A stretch of DNA of 64,000 bases. Source: Thermocatellispora tengchongensis (GTDB taxonomy: Bacteria > Actinomycetota > Actinomycetes > Streptosporangiales > Streptosporangiaceae). The position numbers and the translations under genes were made by a program. The DNA is taken from the NCBI RefSeq assembly GCF_014202315.1, contig NZ_JACHGN010000034.1, positions 38,060 to 102,059 on the forward strand, given 5' to 3'. The notes below the pieces were generated by a model that saw only the letters and a program-made list of their open reading frames with translations, had not been told where the DNA came from and did not search any database. Positions 45,401 through 53,359 of the stretch are shown one piece after another; the first letter of the stretch is position 1; each line of letters opens with the position of its first letter.

Positions 45401-45516
45401 CAGGCGGCCCAGTACTCCTCCGCCAGCGGGCCGTGGAGCGGCAGCCCGCAGTGCGGGCAGACCTGTTGGTCGGCCCGCTGCTCTGCGCCGCAGTCGGGGC
45501 ACTTACGCCAGTTCAT
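42493..45516 (-). CDS. Large zinc-ribbon polytopic membrane protein (SCO7613 type)
   Basis: A 1007-residue protein. The N-terminal zinc ribbon has Cys6, Cys9, Cys20 and Cys23 (CPDCGAEQRADQQVCPHCG). A helical charged segment (about 30-70) and a Pro-rich linker (PPPPPPPPPQRP) follow. Residues about 130 to 990 are more than twenty hydrophobic segments, with one basic cytoplasmic stretch (PRSKRKKAAARNAERQAA) near the middle. This domain set matches actinobacterial SCO7613 C-terminal-domain proteins, whose function is unknown to me. It may act as a membrane scaffold. The preceding 123 bp contain a short inverted repeat CCGTAG/CTACGG at 45566-45583. Confidence 0.82.
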   Translation of the reverse strand: MNWRKCPDCGAEQRADQQVCPHCGLPLHGPLAEEYWAACEALAELDGRRAELAARREHAYRRLCEERAKDPVAVAPATAEAGGGTGRRAGRSAIPFKLVTTGPAAGPDEEEPPPPPPPPPQRPAPPPNAVQNVHLLFGGALLAVTATVFTLVTWDVPILRAAVLAATAVAVLILPWPLAGRRMTAIAEVVALIGLILIPMAGVAAGEALSGTPGWPLPGGFTPGLALAAAAVTFLWAIYSMIAPVNLARPATILLAQTPLPLAALAARPTIGAFALALAATTAVDLFLWRSTRRSKATAERVVALTAGTITGVGALCAGLAASMLVIDAAHYVRLHGLPLDIGSNLRISFVLLVTGLIGAAWAFAQRRVKRHIAAALGAVAGGAALATQVAVLLPPEWTVLAYTGVAYALLAVCAKLPTPLRPGVSVAAALVLCGTGVWVLDDVVRAVILPFDWVLHPWQGATGGARADMGPGLSGWTGPPAVPFVMAALAAFCLNGRPLIRLVLADLMPRSKRKKAAARNAERQAAMPETRRRNGAIPLASRRKGTVAPAVLPVSVGSAAVSGGPARPARPASAPALKPWSLRFVRAAVPVFATFAALTLPPALGLPYAAALGVLAALAVALVVAGSVVQVRSLAMHRTVVGLGTGVTMILCAWSLADRAATLPVLVFVCLLYGVCLLLARTTAAQIVTGAGAVLAAGGVAGAAALTFGWPPTAGVLGLLAVRALSLVPMRLPHRVRLATARIRAPLAAVPVARNRQWVSIEAAALVVSYAAYARPGITAADVAMITAVIAALAGFGAWNRRGRWRTVAICEAYALAVLAPLPLAGAFFPALFGPYGWVAHAWTGAPETARAALTPGEAWQAQPLLLPVLLLAVAGAVVAAWAHRGRAAALGVARVTLPVPAVALPLALDLPYWAALAFLVLLTAGPAIWGAAGRSPAVGVALWTGTLAAAWSLAEPVATIAVLTALTITGAYCVRKARSAPGGAIAPSGLPWWRSALGGGGPRRP

Positions 45517-45639
45517 GAACCGGCCTACCTGAATCGATCGTCAGTGTGATCTCGCCAGTAGACCACCGTAGGGTTAGCTACGGGTAATGACATCCCATTT
45601 CATCCTATTTTCATATCTGGAAGAGGACGATATCGCCAT

Positions 45640-47154
45640 TCAGGGCAAAAGCAGACCCCAGTAGACCGCCCAGGCGAGGAAAACGGCCCCCGCGGCGAGC
45701 AGCAGAGCCGTCCGCGCCCTCTCCGCGCCCCGGACCAGCGCCCGGTTCCGCCCCCACGCGACCGCCACCCGTACGCCCGCCGCCACCGCGACCACGGCCA
45801 GGATCTGCAGCGCCAGCCACGGCAGCGGCCGTCCGGCCAGGAGCGGTCCCGGATCGGCCAGCTTGGCGCTCGCCCGCTGGACATGGACCATGTAGCCGAA
45901 GAACCCGAGCATCACGACCGGCCCCGCGGCGGCGAGCAGGCCCGCGGCCCGGCTCACCCGCCCGGACGCCGGCCCCGCCCGGCGCACCCGCCGCACCGCG
46001 GCGACCAGGCCGTACCCGCCGAATCCGGCCAGGCACACCCCCAGCGCCGCGAACTGCACCGGCGCCGACTCCCACCCGGCGGACGGCTCGACCGGAACGG
46101 TCCGCACGGCCTGCACCGGCGCGGGCCCGGACGTGCCGGTGGCCGGCGTGCGCCCGGAGGTGACGTCGCGCACCCAGGACCCGACCAGTTCGGGGTAGCC
46201 CGGGGCCAGTTCCGGCAGGCGGGTGACGCCGCCGTCGGGGGTGAGGTGCGCGGCGTGGTCGGCGCCGGCGAAGTAGCGGAAGGTGTGGCGGTGGTTGCCG
46301 CCCCGCTCCAGCGCGGCCGCCATGAGCGGCGGCGACTCCGCGGGCGGGGTCAGCAGGTCGTGCACGCCCCAGATCCCGAGCACGGGCGCGCGCACCGCGG
46401 CGAGCACCCCCTCGGCGTCGTGGTACGGCTCGGGGAACAGGCCCGCGTCGGCGATCATCCGGTACATCGCGGGCTCCGCCCGGTCCACCAGCGATCCCGA
46501 CACCCCCGCCCGGCGCAGCCCGGCCGCGACCGCCCAGGTCTGCTGGCGCAGCGGGGTGTGCCCGTTGGCGCCCACGAGCACCACGAAGGCGACGTCGCGG
46601 GGCGCGCGGGAGGCCGCCAGCGGCGCCACCCAGCCGCCCTCGCTCAGCCCCCACAGGCCGACCTTGCCCGGATCGACGCCGGGCCGGGCGCGCAGCGCGG
46701 CCACGGCTCCCAGCGCGTCGTCCGCGAGCAGGGAGTAGGACCGCTCGAACAACGAGTAGCCCGCCGACCTCTTGTCGTAGACCAGCACGGACATGCCCTG
46801 CCGCGCGAACGCGACGGCCTCGGTCATCAGGGCGGTACGCGGCGTGCCGCCCCCGGCCCCGTGCACCAGCACGATCCCCGGCCGGGGCACGCCGGCGGCG
46901 GCGGGCGACAGCACGGTGCCGTGCAAGGTGAGCCCGCCCCCGCGGAAGCTCACCTCCTCGGCACGCAGATCAGCGGGTACGTCCGGCGCCCCCGGCCCCG
47001 CCCCGGCGCGGGCGACGGCAGGCACGGCATTCAGGGCAGGCACCGCACCCGCGGCGGGAGGCACGGCACTTACGGCAGGCACGGCGCCCGCGGCGGCGGG
47101 CATGGCGAGCAGGGCCGGCGCCGCGAGGGCGACTGCGGCGATGAGTCGTCTCAT
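45640..47154 (-). CDS. Secreted/membrane alpha/beta hydrolase with C-terminal membrane domain
   Basis: A 504-residue protein. A signal peptide precedes a short Ala/Pro/Val repeat (AVPAVSAVPPAAGAVPALNAVP). The alpha/beta hydrolase domain (about 65-370) shows the oxyanion LVHGAGGG, the nucleophile elbow GLSEGGW, an Asp in WGVHDLLTP and the catalytic His in GADHAAHL. Four hydrophobic segments form the C-terminus (about 385-500). Start chosen at ATG 47154, where the signal peptide begins; longer in-frame starts would run through the regulatory gap. An esterase or peptidase acting outside the membrane is likely. Divergent from the ArsR-type gene. Confidence 0.8.
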   Translation of the reverse strand: MRRLIAAVALAAPALLAMPAAAGAVPAVSAVPPAAGAVPALNAVPAVARAGAGPGAPDVPADLRAEEVSFRGGGLTLHGTVLSPAAAGVPRPGIVLVHGAGGGTPRTALMTEAVAFARQGMSVLVYDKRSAGYSLFERSYSLLADDALGAVAALRARPGVDPGKVGLWGLSEGGWVAPLAASRAPRDVAFVVLVGANGHTPLRQQTWAVAAGLRRAGVSGSLVDRAEPAMYRMIADAGLFPEPYHDAEGVLAAVRAPVLGIWGVHDLLTPPAESPPLMAAALERGGNHRHTFRYFAGADHAAHLTPDGGVTRLPELAPGYPELVGSWVRDVTSGRTPATGTSGPAPVQAVRTVPVEPSAGWESAPVQFAALGVCLAGFGGYGLVAAVRRVRRAGPASGRVSRAAGLLAAAGPVVMLGFFGYMVHVQRASAKLADPGPLLAGRPLPWLALQILAVVAVAAGVRVAVAWGRNRALVRGAERARTALLLAAGAVFLAWAVYWGLLLP

Positions 47155-47170
47155 GTCGCCGACGATAGTT

Positions 47171-47202
47171 TGCAGAGAAGTCTCGGCAAAGATGTCTCTG
47201 CA
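47171..47202. promoter_or_regulatory. Inverted repeat between the hydrolase and ArsR-type genes
   Basis: TGCAGAGA (47171-47178) and TCTCTGCA (47195-47202) are perfect 8-bp inverted arms around a 16-bp A/T-richer spacer, in the 95-bp divergent gap. A related CTTCTGCGGAAG lies just after. Likely operator for the winged-helix protein encoded at 47250. Confidence 0.55.
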
Positions 47203-47249
47203 GATATCCTTCTGCGGAAGGACGCGGCCGCTCGGCCTGGAGGAGGAGA

Positions 47250-47837
47250 ATGGCGGCGATGGCATCACACGAATCACGGGCCCCCGAGCCGTACGTGCTC
47301 GACGACCCGGCGCGGCTGAAGGCGCTGGCCCACCCCATGCGCCGGCGCATGCTGCGCCACCTCAGCCTGCACGGCCCCGCCACCTCGACCACGCTGGGCG
47401 AGCTGCTCGGCGCCAAGACCGGCACCACCAGCTACCACCTGCGGCAACTGGAGAAGTACGGCTTCATCGAGGAGATCCCGGAGCGCTCGGCGGGCCGCGA
47501 GCGCTGGTGGCGCGCCTCTCCCGAGCGCCGCGACCTGCGCCTGCCCGACCCCGACCAGCTCCCGCCCGAGGACCGCGCCGCGCTGCTGGAGCTGCACCGG
47601 GTGAACCTGGCCGAGGACCTGGAGCTGCTGTCGCACGGCCTGCCCGCCGCGTACGGGCGCGACCCGGCCTGGGTCAAGGCGTCGCGCGGCCTGGTGCGCA
47701 TGACCGAGGCCGAGTTCGCGGAGTTCTTCGAGGCGTACATGGCGCTGCTGATGAGGTACAGCCGCTCCGCCGAGGACGCCCCGCCCGGCTCGCGCCCGGT
47801 CTACGCCCGCCTGTACGCCTTCCCCGCCGAGGGGTGA
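47250..47837 (+). CDS. ArsR-like winged-helix regulator
   Basis: A 195-residue DNA-binding protein. The N-terminal helix-turn-helix (about 18-95) shows DPARLKALAHPMRRRMLRHLSLHGPATSTTLGELLGAKTGTTSYHLRQLEKYGFI, typical of ArsR/HTH_20 regulators. No metal-binding Cys pair is visible. The C-terminal half is helical and may dimerise or sense a ligand. A long purine run GGAGGAGGAG precedes two possible ATGs (47250 and 47259); the second has the better spacing. It is divergent from the hydrolase and probably controls it through the dyad at 47171. Confidence 0.85.
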   Translation: MAAMASHESRAPEPYVLDDPARLKALAHPMRRRMLRHLSLHGPATSTTLGELLGAKTGTTSYHLRQLEKYGFIEEIPERSAGRERWWRASPERRDLRLPDPDQLPPEDRAALLELHRVNLAEDLELLSHGLPAAYGRDPAWVKASRGLVRMTEAEFAEFFEAYMALLMRYSRSAEDAPPGSRPVYARLYAFPAEG

Positions 47838-47841
47838 GCGG

Positions 47842-48177
47842 TCAGTCGCGCGGGATGGCCTCGATCCGGGCCATGTGCTTCTCGCCCCACTCGCCGAGGG
47901 GAAGCAGCGCGGTGTTCAGCGACTGACCGAACTCGGTCAGGGAGTACTCCACCTTGGGCGGCACCTGGTGATAGACCTCGCGGTGCACCAGCCCGTACGT
48001 CTCCATCTCGCGGAGCTGCTGGATCAGCATCTTCTCGCTGATGCCCGACACCGACCGCGACAGCTCGCCGAACCTGAGCGGCCTGTGGTGCAGTGCCCAC
48101 AGGATGAGCGCCTTCCACTTGCCGCCGACCACGTCCACGGCGGCGTCGAGCCCGCAGTTGTACGTACGCTTCTTCAT
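47842..48177 (-). CDS. HxlR-family regulator
   Basis: A 111-residue winged-helix protein. It has the family pattern YNCGLDAAVDVVGGKWKALILWAL with the conserved Cys8 that in YodB/HypR-type members senses electrophiles or oxidants. RFGELSRSVSGISEKMLIQQLREMETYGLVHREVY is the recognition part and the wing. It is divergent from the tandem imine-reductase-like genes and converges on the ArsR gene 4 bp away. A dyad of the right kind lies at 48202-48224. Confidence 0.9.
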   Translation of the reverse strand: MKKRTYNCGLDAAVDVVGGKWKALILWALHHRPLRFGELSRSVSGISEKMLIQQLREMETYGLVHREVYHQVPPKVEYSLTEFGQSLNTALLPLGEWGEKHMARIEAIPRD

Positions 48178-48201
48178 CGCCGCATCCTTACCAAAAGGTG
48201 G

Positions 48202-48224
48202 GTACCTGAGAAAATAGTAGGTAC
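48202..48224. promoter_or_regulatory. Candidate HxlR operator
   Basis: GTACCT (48202-48207) and AGGTAC (48219-48224) are inverted arms separated by 11 A/T-rich bases that contain AAAATAGT. It lies in the 115-bp divergent gap and resembles the TACTATTTT-containing dyads known for YodB-like regulators. Binding would block both promoters. Confidence 0.55.
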
Positions 48225-48234
48225 TTGATGAAAC

Positions 48235-48290
48235 ATCAGCACTCCACCAGCATCGACAACGCCTTCGAAAACTCGTAGTGGAGTGCTGAT
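48235..48290 (+). promoter_or_regulatory. 13-bp inverted repeat covering the ribosome site of the first imine-reductase-like gene
   Basis: ATCAGCACTCCAC (48235-48247) and GTGGAGTGCTGAT (48278-48290) are perfect complements with a 30-nt loop. The right arm contains GGAG (48280-48283), the apparent ribosome binding site for ATG 48293. In RNA the stem would hide that site. It could also be a DNA operator. Confidence 0.6.
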
Positions 48291-48292
48291 CT

Positions 48293-49174
48293 ATGACTGA
48301 CGACGACACCCGGCCTCCGGTGACGGTGCTCGGACTGGGTGCGATGGGACGGGCTCTGGCGGAGACGTTCCTCGTCCAGGGCCACCCGCTGACGGTGTGG
48401 AACCGCACCCCCGGCAAGGCGGACGACCTGGCCGCCAAGGGCGCGCGCGTGGCCCCCACGCCCGCCGAGGCGCTGGAGGCGAGCCCGGTCACGGTGGTCT
48501 GCCTGCTCGACTACGGCACCGTGCACGAGGTGCTGGACCCGGTGGCGGGCGCCCTCGCCGGGCGCACGCTGGTGAACCTGACCAACGGCACCCCGCGGCA
48601 GGCACGCGAGGCCGCCGGCTGGGCGGCCGGGCACGGCGCGGACTACCTGGACGGCGGCATCATGGCCGTGCCGCCGATGATCGGCGGTCCGGGCGCGTTC
48701 GTGCTCTACAGCGGGTCGCGGCCGGCGTTCACCGCGCACGAGGGGACGCTGGGCGGGCTCGGCGACGCGCACTTCCTCGGCGAGGACCCGGGCCGGGCCT
48801 CCCTGTACGACCTGGCGCTGCTGACCGCGATGTACGGCATGTTCGGCGGCTTCTTCCACGCCGCCGCGCTGGTGGACTCGGCCGGGGAGCCGGTGTCGGA
48901 GTTCGCGCCCATGGTGGTGCGCTGGCTCACCGCGATGCTGGGCGGTCTGCCGGAGATGGCCCGCGCGCACGACGAGCGCGACCTGTCCGACGCCGCCTCC
49001 AACCTGGAGATGCAGGCCACCGCGTACGTGAACCTGCTGGACGTCAGCCGGGACCAGGGCGTGAGCACCGAGCTGGCCGAGCCCCTGGGCGCCCTGCTGC
49101 GCCGCGGCGTGGCCGCCGGCTTCGGCGCCGGCCCCGTGTCCAGCCTGATCACCCTGCTCAAGGAGAACTCATGA
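48293..49174 (+). CDS. NAD(P)-dependent imine-reductase-like oxidoreductase, copy 1
   Basis: A 293-residue enzyme of the 6-phosphogluconate-dehydrogenase-like group that includes imine reductases. The Rossmann motif VTVLGLGAMGRALAETF is followed by VWNRTPGKADDL (an NADPH-favouring Asn-Arg-Thr), DYLDGGIMAVPPMIGGPGAFVLYSG, and in the long helix ASLYDLALLTAMYG an Asp at the position of the usual catalytic residue. The C-terminal half is all helical and forms a swapped dimer in the family. The start overlaps a regulatory hairpin. It overlaps copy 2 by 4 bp. Confidence 0.87.
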   Translation: MTDDDTRPPVTVLGLGAMGRALAETFLVQGHPLTVWNRTPGKADDLAAKGARVAPTPAEALEASPVTVVCLLDYGTVHEVLDPVAGALAGRTLVNLTNGTPRQAREAAGWAAGHGADYLDGGIMAVPPMIGGPGAFVLYSGSRPAFTAHEGTLGGLGDAHFLGEDPGRASLYDLALLTAMYGMFGGFFHAAALVDSAGEPVSEFAPMVVRWLTAMLGGLPEMARAHDERDLSDAASNLEMQATAYVNLLDVSRDQGVSTELAEPLGALLRRGVAAGFGAGPVSSLITLLKENS

Positions 49175-50052
49175 CGACCACCCCTGTCACCGTGCTCGGC
49201 CTCGGCCCGATGGGCCAGGCCCTGGCCGGCGCGTTCCTGCGCGCCGGGCACCCCGTCACCGTGTGGAACCGCACCCCGGCCAAGGCCGAGCCCCTGGTGG
49301 AGCAGGGCGCGCGGCTCGCGGCGAGTGTCGCCGACGCGGTCGCGGCGAGCCCGCTGACCGTGATCTGCGTGATCGACTACGACGCCGTGGAGACGATCGT
49401 CACGCACGCGGCCGACGCGCTCGCCGGGCGTACGCTGGTGAACCTCACCGCCGACACGCCCGCCCGCGCCCGCGCGATGGCCGAGTGGGCCGCGGCCAAC
49501 GGCATCGACTACCTGGACGGCGCGATCATGACGCCGACCGTGACGATCGGCGGCCCCGACGCGGTCCTGCTCTACAGCGGCCCGGCCGAGGTCTACGAGC
49601 GGCACCGCGCCACCCTGGCGGCGCTCGGCGGCTCCGCCACCCACCTGGGCGCCGACCCGGGCCGGGCCGCCGCGCACGACGTGGCGCTGCTGGACCTGTT
49701 CTGGACCAGCATGGCCGGGCTCATGCACGCCTTCGCGCTCGCCCGCGAGGAGGGCATCTCGGCCGCGGATCTGGCGCCGTTCGCCAAGGGCATCGGCGAC
49801 CTGATCCCGGCTCTGCTCGACGAGCTCGCGGCGGAGGTGGACCGGGGCGAGTACCCGGGCGACACGTCCACCATCGAGTCGGCCGCCGCGGGCATGGACC
49901 ACATCATCCACACCGCGACCGGGCACGGCCTGGACACCACGGTCCTGATCGCGGCGCGGGCCATCGCCCAGCGCGCCATCGCCGACGGCCACGCCAAGGA
50001 CGGCTTCACCCGCCTCACCGAGACGATGAAGGGCGCCCCGGCCACGCGCTAG
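49171..50052 (+). CDS. NAD(P)-dependent imine-reductase-like oxidoreductase, copy 2
   Basis: A 293-residue paralogue of the preceding protein with the same layout: VTVLGLGPMGQALAGAF, VWNRTPAKAEPL, DYLDGAIMTPTVTIGGPDAVLLYSG and AAAHDVALLDLFWTSMAGL. The catalytic-region neighbours differ from copy 1 (HDVALLDLFW against YDLALLTAMY), so substrates may differ. The ATG overlaps the previous stop (ATGA) and AGGAG is just upstream. Tandem arrangement behind one HxlR-controlled promoter suggests joint induction. Confidence 0.87.
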   Translation: MTTTPVTVLGLGPMGQALAGAFLRAGHPVTVWNRTPAKAEPLVEQGARLAASVADAVAASPLTVICVIDYDAVETIVTHAADALAGRTLVNLTADTPARARAMAEWAAANGIDYLDGAIMTPTVTIGGPDAVLLYSGPAEVYERHRATLAALGGSATHLGADPGRAAAHDVALLDLFWTSMAGLMHAFALAREEGISAADLAPFAKGIGDLIPALLDELAAEVDRGEYPGDTSTIESAAAGMDHIIHTATGHGLDTTVLIAARAIAQRAIADGHAKDGFTRLTETMKGAPATR

Positions 50053-50062
50053 CCTCCGGCGC

Positions 50063-50440
50063 ATGGACGACGAAGGCCCCCTGCTGCCCGAAATCTGGCG
50101 GACGCTGCTGAACCCGGTCAAGTCATGGGTGGTGTTCGCGCACGGCACGTGCGTGATCCTCATGGACCCGGCCCCCGGCGACCTGGCCGCGCAGGCCGTG
50201 GACCTGCTCCGGGAGTACGGCCCGGTGGTGCCGGGCACCCCTGCGGGCGACTTCGACGTCATCCACCTTGAGGACGCCCCGGGGTGGGCCGTCGCCTGCC
50301 ACCACCCCGACATCCTGACCTACGTCGCCCCGGACGAGGTCGCCGTGCCCGACGACCTGCGGGTGGGCCTGGCCGGCCGGGCCAAGCGGGACGCCGACGG
50401 CCGGGAACTGACCGTCGTCCACGTCGAGGACCGCCGTTGA
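50063..50440 (+). CDS. Hypothetical protein
   Basis: A 125-residue soluble protein without a domain I can name. Predicted strands such as SWVVFAHGTCVILMD and WAVACHHPDILTYV alternate with helices (DLAAQAVDLLREYG), a compact alpha/beta pattern. It begins 10 bp after the second reductase, so it probably belongs to that operon, though no good ribosome site is visible. Its stop codon touches the -35 box of the next promoter. Confidence 0.6.
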   Translation: MDDEGPLLPEIWRTLLNPVKSWVVFAHGTCVILMDPAPGDLAAQAVDLLREYGPVVPGTPAGDFDVIHLEDAPGWAVACHHPDILTYVAPDEVAVPDDLRVGLAGRAKRDADGRELTVVHVEDRR

Positions 50441-50500
50441 CACCACTCCATGCGTAGTACTACGGTGAGACCACAACAGCCGGAGTACTACGCATGGAGT
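50437..50500 (+). promoter_or_regulatory. Promoter overlapped by a perfect 17-bp inverted repeat
   Basis: TTGACA (50437-50442) and TACGGT (50461-50466) form a -35/-10 pair with an 18-bp spacer. ACTCCATGCGTAGTACT (50445-50461) and its perfect complement (50484-50500) flank 22 bp. The left arm fills the promoter spacer, and a 12-bp palindrome CGTAGTACTACG (50453-50464) lies inside it. The right arm includes GGAG (50496-50499), the ribosome site of the next gene. It looks like a strong repressor operator. Confidence 0.7.
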
Positions 50501-50507
50501 GATCGGT

Positions 50508-51080
50508 TTGCGAAAGCTCGTCTACTACGTCGCCGTGAGCATCGACGGCCGCATCGCGGGTCCCGGCGACGAGACCGACTTCTACCCGCTGGGCGACGAC
50601 ATGACCGCCTGGATGAGCGCCGAATACCCCGAGACCCTCCCGACCCACATCCGCGCCCAGCTCGGCATCGACGCGCCCAACAAGCACTTCGACACCCTGA
50701 TCATGGGCCGCGGCACGTACGAGCCGGCGCTGCGGATCGGCGTCGCCAGCCCGTACGCCCACCTGCGCCAGTACGTCGTGTCCACCACGCTCGGCGCCAT
50801 CGACGACCCCGGCGTGGAGCTGGTCCGCAACGACCCCCTGAAGCTGGTCCGCGACCTGAAACGGCAGCCCGGCATGGACATCTGGCTGTGCGGCGGCGGC
50901 AAGCTCGCCGGCGTCCTGCTCCCGGAGATCGACGAGCTGGTGGTCAAGAGCTACCCGGTGGTGGCGGGCGACGGCATCCCCGCCTTCTCCGGCGCGTTCT
51001 CCCCCACCCGCTTCACGCCCGCCGACACCCGCGCCTTCGGCAACGGCGCCCGCGTCACCTGGTTCACCCGGGGGGCTTAG
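50508..51080 (+). CDS. DHFR-like reductase (RibD C-terminal domain family)
   Basis: A 190-residue single-domain protein of the dihydrofolate-reductase-like RibD_C family, likely an NADPH-dependent reductase. It shows RKLVYYVAVSIDGRIAGPGDETDFYP, the cofactor stretch LIMGRGTYEPAL, VVSTTLGAI and IWLCGGGKLAGVLL. I choose TTG 50508, since it gives the usual N-terminus (M)RKLVYYVA and has GGAG eight bases upstream; the GTG at 50499 overlaps that site. Substrate unknown. The inverted repeat before it suggests inducible control by an unlinked regulator. Confidence 0.85.
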   Translation: MRKLVYYVAVSIDGRIAGPGDETDFYPLGDDMTAWMSAEYPETLPTHIRAQLGIDAPNKHFDTLIMGRGTYEPALRIGVASPYAHLRQYVVSTTLGAIDDPGVELVRNDPLKLVRDLKRQPGMDIWLCGGGKLAGVLLPEIDELVVKSYPVVAGDGIPAFSGAFSPTRFTPADTRAFGNGARVTWFTRGA

Positions 51081-51173
51081 CCGAGGGTCGTCGGGCTCAC
51101 CCCTTCCCAGGCTCCCGCTCCGGCACCTATCGTGTACGCCGTGTAGGCGGCCGGGCGGGGCGAAGGGCGGGAC

Positions 51174-52967
<1,794 letters not shown>

Positions 52968-53359
52968 CCGTCCTCAAGGTCCTCGGGCAGCCGGTCCAGC
53001 GGGAAGAACCGCACCTCGCTGTGCTCCTCGCTCGCCCGCGGCGCGACCGGGCCCTCGGCCGTGGCGCTCACCGCCACGATGAGCACCTTGCCGCCCGCGA
53101 TCTCGAAGATCTCGGCCCCGACGACCTGGCCCACCTCGACGTCGAGACCGCACTCCTCGCGGACCTCCCGGCGTACCACCTCCGCGAGGGTGCGGTCCTC
53201 CCGGTCGGGCCAGCCGCCGGGCAGCTCCCACTTGCCGCGCGGGTTCCGGCACAGCAGCACGCCCTCGTCGCTGAGCACCACGCCCTTGATCGAGGCGTGC
53301 ATGAAGTACCAGCCGGTCTCGGCGTCGATCATGTGGCGATCATGTCACACCCCTGGCCG

